64,000 bases of DNA. Source: Arachis hypogaea (Eukaryota; Streptophyta; Magnoliopsida; Fabales; Fabaceae). The first letter of the stretch is position 1; the number at the start of each line of letters is the position of its first letter. Location of the stretch: the NCBI RefSeq assembly GCF_003086295.3, contig NC_092045.1, forward strand, positions 88,426,693 to 88,490,692, in the 5' to 3' direction. The position numbers and the translations under genes are program-made. Positions 56,713 through 64,000 of this stretch are shown piece after piece. Below the pieces are notes generated by a model. The model saw only the letters and a list, made by a program, of their open reading frames with translations. It ran no database searches and was not told where the DNA came from.

Positions 56713-57591
56713 GGTGGACCCGCTCTTTAATTTCCTTGTTCTTTATTTTCCTGTTTTTCGAAAAATCATGCTTATGTCTATTCATGTTTGTGTCTTATGA
56801 TCATTAGTGTCTTAGTGTCTATGCCTTAAAGTTATGAATGTCCTATGAATCCATCACCTTTCTTAAATGAAAACATGTTCTTAATTGTAAAAGAGAAGAA
56901 TTGCATGAATTTTAAATTTTATAACAGATTAATTATTTTGATGTGGTGGCAATATTTTGGTTTCTGAATGTATGCTTGAACAGTGCATAAATCTTTTGAA
57001 TTTGTTGTTCATGAATGTTGGCTCTTGAAAGAATGATGAAAAAGGAGACATGTTACTGAGGATCTGAAAAATCATAAAAATGATTCTTGAAGCAAGAAAA
57101 AGCAGTGAATACAAAAAAAAAAGGGAAAGAGAAAAACGAAAAAAAAAAAGAAAAAGAGAGAGAGAGAGAAAAGAAAAAAAATAAAGTTGTGATCCAAAGC
57201 AAAAAGAGTGTGCTTAAGAACCCTGGACACCTCTAATTGGGGACTCTAGCAAAGCTGAGTCACAATCTGAAAAGGTTCACCCAATTATGTGTCTGTGGCA
57301 TGTATGTATCCGGTGGTAATACTGGAAGACAGAGTGCTTTGGGCCACGGCCAAGACTCATAGAGTAGCTGTGTTCAAGAATCATCATACTTAACTAGGAG
57401 AATCAATAACACTATCTGGATTCTGAGTTCCTATAGAAGCCAATCATTCTGAATTCCAAAGGATAGAGTGAGATGCCAAAACTATTCAGAGGCAAAAAGC
57501 TAAAGCCCCGCCCATCTAATTAATACTGATCTTCATAGATGTTTTTGGAGTTCATTTCATATTCTCTTCTTTTTATCTTATTTGATTTTCA
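56713..57591 (+). other. TE-VI non-coding 3' module
   Basis: No ORF. An A/G-only tract occupies about 57105-57180, with a GA microsatellite near 57155-57168. The block 57184-57510 is conserved with TE-I 6948-7260. Confidence 0.7.
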
Positions 57592-57629
57592 GTTGCTTGA
57601 GGACAAGTAACAATTTAAGTTTGGTGTTG
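57592..57629 (+). promoter_or_regulatory. TE-VI stem-loop and polypurine-like site
   Basis: GTTGCTTG-AGGA-CAAGTAAC (57592-57611, one G-U pair) then AATTTAAGTTTGGTGTTG up to the 3' LTR. Confidence 0.75.
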
Positions 57630-59285
57630 TGATGAGTGGATAATTTGTACGCTTTTTGGCATTGTTTTTAGTATGTTTTTAGTATGTTTCAATTAGTTTT
57701 TAGTATATTTTTATTAGTTTTTAGTTAAAATTCACTTTTCTGGACTTTACTATGAGTTTGTGTGTTTTTCTGTGATTTTAGGTATTTTCTGGCTGAAATT
57801 GAGGGGCCTAAGCAAAAATCTGATTCAGAGGCTGAAAAGGACTGCAGATGCTATTGGATTCTGACCTCCCTGCACTCGAAGTGGATTTTCTGGAGCTACA
57901 GAAGCCCAATTGGCGCGATCTCAACGGCATTGGAAAGTAGACATCTGGGCTTTCCAGCAATGTATAATAGTCCATACTTTTTCTAAGATTTGATGGCCCA
58001 AACGGGCGTTCCAAATCAGCTCAAAACTGCCCCACGTTAAACGCCGGAACTGGCACAAGAATGGGAGTTAAACGCCCAAACTGGCACAAAAGCTGGCATT
58101 TAACTCCAAGAGAAGTCTCTACACGAAAATGCTTCAATGCTCAGCCCAAGCACACACCAAGTGGGCTCGGAAGTGGATTTTTATGTCATTTACTCATCCT
58201 TGTAAACCCTAAGCTATTAGTTCTCTACAAATAGGACCTTTTGCTATTGTATTTATCATCTTTGGACGTCTAGTTCTTAGATCATCTTGGTAGCTATCTT
58301 TATTCTTATGCTATCTTAGATCATGGGGGTGGGCCTCACGGCCATGCCTAGACCTTGTTCTTATGTATTTTCAACGGTGGAGTTTCTACACACCATAAAT
58401 TAAGGTGTGGAGCTCTACTGTACCTTGAGTATTAATGCAATTACTATTGTTCTTCTATTCAATTCAGCTTATTCTTGTTCTAAGATATTCATTTGCACCC
58501 AAGAACATGATGAATGTGATGATTATGTGACACTCATCATCATTCTCACTTATGAACGAGTGCCTGACAACCACTTCTGTTCTACAAGCAAACAAGGCTT
58601 GAATGTTTATCTCTTGGATCCCTTGATCGGAATCTTCGTGGTATAAGCTAGAATTGATGGCGGCATTCAAGAGAATCCGGAAGGTCTAAACCTTGTCTGT
58701 GGTATTCTGAGTAGGATTCAATGATTGAATGACTGTGACGAGCTTCAAACTCCTGAAGGCTGGGCGTTAGTGACAGACGCAAAAGAATCACTGGATTCTA
58801 TTCCAACCTGATTGAGAACCAATAGATGATTAGCCGTGCCGTGACAGGGTGCGTAGAACATTTTCACTGAGAGGATGGGAGGTAGCCACTGACAACGGTG
58901 AAACCCTACATACAGCTTGCCATAGAAAGGAGTAAGAAGGATTGGATGAAGACAGTAGGAAAGTAGAGAGACGGAAGGGACAAAGCATCTCCATTCGCTT
59001 ATCTGAAATTCTCACCAATGAATTACATAAGTATCTCTATCTTTATGCTTTATTCATATATCATCCATAACCATTTGAATCTGCCTGACTAAGATTTACA
59101 AGGTGACCATAGCTTGCTTCATACCAACAATCTCCGTGGGATCGACCCTTACTCGCGTAAGGTTTATTACTTGGACGACCCAGTGCACTTGCTGGTTAGT
59201 TGTGCGAAGTTGTGATAAAGAGTTGAGATTACAATTGTGCGTACCATGTTGATGGCGCCATTGATGATCACAATTTCGTGCACCA
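57630..59285 (+). repeat. TE-VI 3' LTR
   Basis: 1656 bp from TGATGAGTGGATAATTTGTA to TTTCGTGCACCA. Near-identical to 49159-50800, with small indels near its start. Dyads at about 58025-58110. Confidence 0.93.
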
Positions 59286-60572
59286 AGGCTGATTCTAATT
59301 CTACTGCCTGAAGTTATTATTGTTATTCCACCTCTGGTTTCCATTGTTATCTCTGCCTCCTCTATTATGATTGTCCCTCCAACCCTGGTTGGAATTATCT
59401 CTCCAACCTTGGTTGGAATTTTCCTGCCATCCATGGTTGTAGCTGCCGCCTTGATTGTATCCTTGATTGGGACGGTCATAGAATTTATGAGTGGCTGCCA
59501 CAGTGTTGTCTTCCTGTTGGAGCTGTGGACATTCATCGGTATAATGACTATAATCAGCATAGATCTCGCATACTCTTTGTGGAACCAACTATTGGCTTTG
59601 CTGTGGTGGAGAAGGCTGAGCTTGCTGAGCTTGTTGTTGACTCAACTACATCTGCTTTAGTAAGTTGGTCATTTCACATATACTCTGAGTTAGAGTAGTA
59701 GTATCTTTGCTAGAGGATACCTCTGCAACAGCTTTTGAGTGGCATTGCTTCTGTCTGTGATTCCTAGTGGATTCAGCTAAGTCGCTGATCAATTGCCATG
59801 CTTCATCAGTGGTCTTGTACTTTTTCATAGACCCATTGCTACCACCTTCCAATGTGGTCTTATCTTGAGGCTTCATGCCCTGTGTGAAGTAGCCAAGCAA
59901 CACTAACTTCTCAATCTTGTGGTGGGGACATGCTTCCAGAAGATTGTTGAAGTGCTCCCAATATTCGTGGAGAGTCTCAGATTTGCCTTGAATAATCATG
60001 GAAATTTCCTTCCTCAATCTATCAGTAACTTCAGCTGGAAAGAATTTTTCCAAGAATTCCCTTCTAAGCGTGTCCCAGTTAGCAACAGTCGCTCTAGGGT
60101 GGGCGTAGTACCACTCTCTTGCCTTTCCCTCGAGATAGAACGGAAAGGCTTTTAACAGAATAGAAGTTTCATCTGCACCATCACGCCTGACAGTAGAACA
60201 GGCTGCCTGAAAATCCCTAAGGTGTTTGATAGGCTCTTGAGCAGGTTAGCCATGAAACTTAGGCATCAAGTTGAGTAGTGCAGTTTTTAGTTCAAAATCT
60301 ACAGCCAGCGCTGGGTGATGCGCCTGATACGGTTGCAGTGTAAAATCAGGGGCTCCAACCTCCTGGATAGTGACTCTCCTAGGTGCTGCCATGTCATCTG
60401 CACGTAAATCAACCGAATCAGTAGAAAGGGAGCTTGTTTCTTCCTTAAGTGATGTTTCAGATTCGTCCTCGGAGAGGACTAACCGATGCCGAGCTTGTCT
60501 TATACGTAAAATATTTCTTTCAATCTCAGGATCAAATACTGGCAAGCTTAGATCAGGTACTGAACGCGTCAT
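59286..60572 (-). pseudogene. gag: TE-V gag N-terminal part (right of TE-VI)
   Basis: It starts at MTRSVPDLSL (60572). Stops lie at about 60244-60246 (after NLMPKFHG) and 59644-59646 (after LLKQM). Athila-type gag core: EWYYAHPR, LEKFFPAEV, YWEHFNNLL, YFTQGMKPQD. The zinc knuckle reads CEIYADYSHYTDEC, with the second Cys of the CCHC pattern replaced by Tyr, whereas TE-IV keeps it. The repeated NQGWRDNSNQGW follows. The frame continues at 49158 beyond TE-VI. Confidence 0.9.
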
Positions 60573-60666
60573 TCAATGAAAGAAACATGCAGCTCATAGT
60601 AGCAAAAATAAAAAGAAAAATGCAAATAAATAAATTCCAATCAATAAATTAGCACACTATTGCAAC

Positions 60667-60684
60667 TCCCCGGGAACGGCGCCA
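60667..60684 (-). promoter_or_regulatory. TE-V primer binding site (tRNA-Asp type)
   Basis: On the - strand TGGCGCCGTTCCCGGGGA, one change from the complement of the tRNA-Asp 3' end, five bases inside the LTR. Confidence 0.9.
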
Positions 60685-60689
60685 AAAAT

Positions 60690-62164
60690 TGACTTGGCGG
60701 AAATTAGCAGATTAAGAATTATTAAGAAAAATAGCGTTGTAAGTACAGCTCATAACGAGCAAAAATTCACTTGTCAATTTAGAAAAAGATTTGTCACAGA
60801 TTTTGTAAATGAATTACTGGGAGTATGAGTCCCAGGTCATCTCCCAAGGAGTTGCAGGAAGATTTGCTATTTTACTAATCAGAGGTTTTTCAAAATAGTT
60901 TTTAGTTTGATGAACAGAAAATTAAATTAGAGAATTTATGTAATTTAAATAAAAATCTTGACCGGGAAAGGATTAATCGGAAGTTCTATCCTTGTTGGAA
61001 TTTTCTCAAAATCAATTAATAATTAGTAGTTGTTTATACTTAGTTAACACTCAACGAATGAAGGAAAGTCAAGTTAAAAGTCAACTTCTATTCACAAGTC
61101 CTAATCCTCTCCCTTGGGAAGGATTAGAGTTAGTGACTAAGAAGTCAACCAACAACGAACCAATTACAATTGAACTCTTGAGTATTCCAACTCAAGGTTC
61201 TCCTTTTAATCAACTCCCAATCAAGTTGGGCAACTACTCCATTATCATAAATATGGACTTCACAAAATTAAGAGGGAAAATAAAAAGAGACATGATAAAT
61301 AAAAATCAAGGAGATCAATTAAAAATAAAAATAGTCTTGTATTAATAAACTCTAAAAATAATCCAATGTCAACTCTGGACAAATTAAGAATATGGAAGAG
61401 TAAATGAAAAGTAGGTAAACAAACTAGAATAACCAGTTCCGGAGGTAGACTCTTCTCAATAACCAAAGCCAAAATCTTCAAATCCTAAATTATGAATGTA
61501 TATGAAAAACCTAGAGGAGGAGTAGAATCAGATCTAAAAACTAGAAATTATACGGAATGAATGTTCTCTTTCGTTTCTGCATGTTCGCTGGCTCTAATCT
61601 GCGCTTCTGGGCCGAAAACTGGGTTAAAACGTGGCCCAGAATCTATGCCAGCGACTTCTGTAAATCTGCAGATCGCGCAAGTCACGCGGCCGCATCGTCC
61701 ACGCGTTCGCGTCACTCAGCGTTTTCTGTGCCACACGTGCGCCTCATCCACATATTCGCATCACTCGTGCAGCTTTCAATCCACGCGTTCGCGTCAGGTA
61801 CGCGTTCGTGTTGCTGTGGATTTTCTATTTCGCGCGATCGCCTGAGCCATGCGCCCGCGTCACTTCTCGCTGGTCATCTCTTCAATTTCTAGTATTTCTT
61901 TCATTTTTGCAAGCTTCCTCTCTATTCTCTAAGCCATTCCTGCTTTATGAAGCCTGAAATACTTAACACACAGATCACGGCATCGAATGGTATAAAGGAG
62001 ACTAAAAATATACAATTAAAAGACCTTTAGGAAGCAAGTTTTCAATCATAGAACATTTTCAGGAAGGAATTGTAAATACATGCAAATCATATGAATAAGT
62101 GGGTGAAGACTTGATAAAACCACACAATCAAACACAATATAAATCATAAAATAATGGTTTATCA
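60690..62164 (-). repeat. TE-V 5' LTR
   Basis: 1475 bp; on the + strand TGACTTGGCGGAAATTAGC to AATGGTTTATCA. ACGCG dyad array at about 61675-61870. Confidence 0.92.
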
Positions 62165-64000
62165 AGGGTATATGCGCTTTGTCGCCGTTAGAAGGTATCT
62201 GTGCCTTGTCGCCGTTAGAGGGTATCTATGCCCTGTTGCCTTTAGAGGGTATCTGCGCCCTGTCGCCATTACAACCAGAGAGAAAGCCCACAAACACACT
62301 CACATCCAACCCCTTTCCATTCATCGTTCGATACTATATTCATTCATGAATTACACATGTATTTATCCTCAGCCATAACTCAACATTCATCTCAGCCATC
62401 CAGCTTAAATTCATAATTTCACACTCAGCCATAAACCATCATCACACAGCCATTCGACTTATATCATACTCAGCCTCTCGGCTCATATCACACTCAGCCA
62501 TTCGGCCCATATCATATACAACACTCCACCATCCTCCTCAATAACTCATATCATCATCTTTCATTATAACGCATCATGACATCCCCTTTCGTCACCCACA
62601 AGCCACCCTCTTCCCTAGCTTACTCTCATTCACTAGGCATTCTATATTAATTTAAGATTTATGGGATGAAATTGGGGGTTTAAAAGCCTGAAATAACATC
62701 TTGGAAGGTTACGAGCTTGTTGGGAATGTGAAGAGTTTGAAAACAAAAGGTTTAGAAAAGAACTGGACCACGTCCGTACGCACAGGGTGTGCGTGCACAC
62801 GCCCAAAAGTATTTTTAAATGTGTGTGTACGCATGGGTCTGTGAATAAGCACAAAAGGCGAAATCTCCATGGTGGAGCACGCGCACAATGTGTGCTAGCG
62901 CCACCACTATTGTGCCATTCCTGACGTGTGCGTACGCACAACAGCTCGAGAACTCCCTTGGCCATGTGCGCGCACAAAGCGTGCCGACGCTCCCAGCAGT
63001 AGCCCCATTTCCACTTGTGCATATGCACAGGGTTGTGCGTGTGCACAGGCGTCAAGATTCCACGGGTTATGCGCACGCACAGGGCTGTGCGTGCGCATAC
63101 AACCCAGAACTCACAAATTCTGCAGAATTTGCAGAATTCAAAATCTTGGCCCAAATTTTCAACGATGATATCTCCTTCCACAAAATTCAGATTTCACCTA
63201 AATCTAAACCATTTTAAAGCTTATGAAATTATCTTTCAATTGATACAAAAATCATCAAATTCTGAAAACAATTGCTCAGGATATGATCCGTTGAAGTTCA
63301 CCAAAATTTCACTTTCACCAAAACTCATAAACTCCCCATTTTCAAAAACATACATTTACCAACTCAATTAAAACCAACCAAACTCAACCATTCCAACATC
63401 AAACATTTCCAACCTCTCAGCCAATCATCAACCCACCAATGATTCCACATTTAACCAATTTTCAAATCAATACTCTCAATTTACAATCAACACTCCATAA
63501 TTCAACTTCCCAAGCATTTTTTCAAGTTATCAATCATCATGATCATACACATATCAATATCATACACCCAATCATGCTTACCAACACAAGCCTTAATCTT
63601 ACCATTAATTAAACACAACAGTTTATATCCTATACAACATCACATGTTTTACCAACCATTATCACCATTACTCATATATTCCACTCAATTCAAATCATCT
63701 AAACAATTACATCAACATTTCATAATCCACCAAAATACGTACATAATAAGACAACTCACATCATCCATTAATCACCTCAATATTTCCAAATCTTATCCTA
63801 GGGCCACTAGCCTATATTTTCACAACCACATTACATTTTAGATACAGGAAACTGAAACCATACCTTGGCCGATTCCCGTTCCACCTGGAACACTTAGATT
63901 TTCACCTTTCAAGGTTTCCAAAGCCTCAATAACAGATTTCCAAGCACCAAGGTCTTTTCCAAGCATTCCAAAACCACAAATTAAGCTCCAATACACATCT
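62165..64000 (-). repeat. TE-II 5' LTR, distal part, runs off the window
   Basis: It resumes the LTR interrupted at 39191 and aligns with about 10835-12600 of the left copy, including the tandem repeat (62165-62275), the CAGCC repeats and the TGCGTACGCA array. It has an extra stretch near 62780-62930 not seen in the left copy. The end of the LTR lies outside the window. Confidence 0.9.
62770..63105 (-). repeat. TGTGCGTACGCACA dyad array in the right TE-II LTR
   Basis: About a dozen copies such as CCGTACGCACAGGG, TGCGCACGCACA and TGTGCGTGCGCA. It has more copies than the left LTR, so the array has changed in length since insertion or differed at the start. Confidence 0.85.

Larger units (their letters stand above)
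49159..59285 (+). mobile_element. TE-VI: pol-less Athila-type element inside TE-V gag
   Basis: Bracketed by AGGCC (49154-49158) and AGGCT (59286-59290), a 5-bp duplication with one change. The TE-V gag frame resumes on the right at 59286. The layout is the same as TE-I: LTR, tRNA-Asp primer site, leader, gag-protease, hairpins, dyad array, env-position ORF, 3' module, LTR. The two LTRs differ by roughly one base per hundred in the stretch I compared, so this is the youngest insertion here. Confidence 0.94.
39192..62164 (-). mobile_element. TE-V: Athila-type element with gag-pol and env-position ORF, interrupted by TE-VI
   Basis: A perfect target duplication AGGGT (39187-39191, 62165-62169) and LTRs of 1476 and 1475 bp bracket the element. 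Without TE-VI it is about 12.8 kb. The organisation is as in TE-IV, with LTRs diverged from TE-IV at their 3' ends (TGACTTGGC against TGATGGGAG on the + strand). Several stops and a frameshift disable it. Confidence 0.94.
9818..64000 (-). mobile_element. TE-II: old chromovirus (Tekay/Del-like), host of three insertions
   Basis: On the - strand the element runs from beyond 64000 leftwards. It has LTRs starting TGTAAAACCC and ending GGGTGTTACA, an initiator tRNA-Met primer site at 38155-38167, gag, RNase H, integrase and a chromodomain-like tail. TE-IV interrupts gag, TE-III interrupts RNase H and TE-V interrupts the 5' LTR. Protease and the N-terminal part of RT are absent. The first 200 bp of the two LTRs differ by about a dozen bases, consistent with an old insertion. 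The left target duplication would be GGTCA (9813-9817). Confidence 0.9.

Overview
The window is plant nuclear repeat DNA. No host gene, tRNA gene, rRNA or CRISPR array can be supported. It is almost entirely LTR retrotransposons of the Ty3/gypsy order, inserted into one another and all carrying stop codons or frameshifts. The dense GGCGTTTAACGCC-type dyads, LTRs starting TGATGAGCGGATAATTTRTACG or TGATAAACCACTATTTTATGG, and Athila-type elements with an extra 3' ORF suggest a legume, most likely Arachis (peanut). That is a recollection of peanut repeats (FIDEL/Feral and Pipoka-like families), not a database result.

Layout. TE-I (1-9045, + strand) is a pol-less Athila-type element whose 5' LTR is cut by the window edge. 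Bases 9046-9498 are unassigned AT-rich DNA. Bases 9499-9817 are the start of another LTR. TE-II (9818 to beyond 64000, - strand) is an old chromovirus with about 3.44 kb LTRs. It interrupts that LTR and is itself the host of three insertions: TE-III (14818-22933, +, TSD GACGC), TE-IV (24127-37204, -, TSD GTTAT/GTCAT) and TE-V (39192-62164, -, TSD AGGGT). TE-VI (49159-59285, +, TSD AGGCC/AGGCT) lies inside the gag of TE-V. Nesting is therefore four deep: 9499 LTR, then TE-II, TE-V and TE-VI. TE-IV also carries a 680-bp Harbinger/Tourist-like element (26548-27227, TSD TAA).

How the parts work together. TE-IV and TE-V have a full Athila-type gag-PR-RT-RNaseH-IN polyprotein plus a downstream env-position ORF, and could once have been autonomous. 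TE-I and TE-VI encode only gag-protease plus an env-position ORF. TE-III encodes an unusual Pro/Gln/Tyr-rich and acidic ORF plus a remnant of the env-position ORF. These three would have needed RT and integrase in trans. TE-I, III, IV, V and VI all use a tRNA-Asp-type primer site; TE-II uses initiator tRNA-Met.

The most interesting signals are cis-acting structures. (1) A stem-loop lies just 5' of the polypurine tract, with different arms but a similar purine tetraloop in two families. (2) Copies of the polypurine-tract motif recur at ORF boundaries. (3) A hairpin cassette follows the gag(-pol) stop, with compensatory changes between families. (4) Three different CpG-rich dyad arrays occur in three element lineages, in LTRs and, in two lineages, upstream of the env-position ORF. 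In TE-I and TE-VI that internal array is followed by a TATA-like box at an almost constant distance from the env-position ATG.
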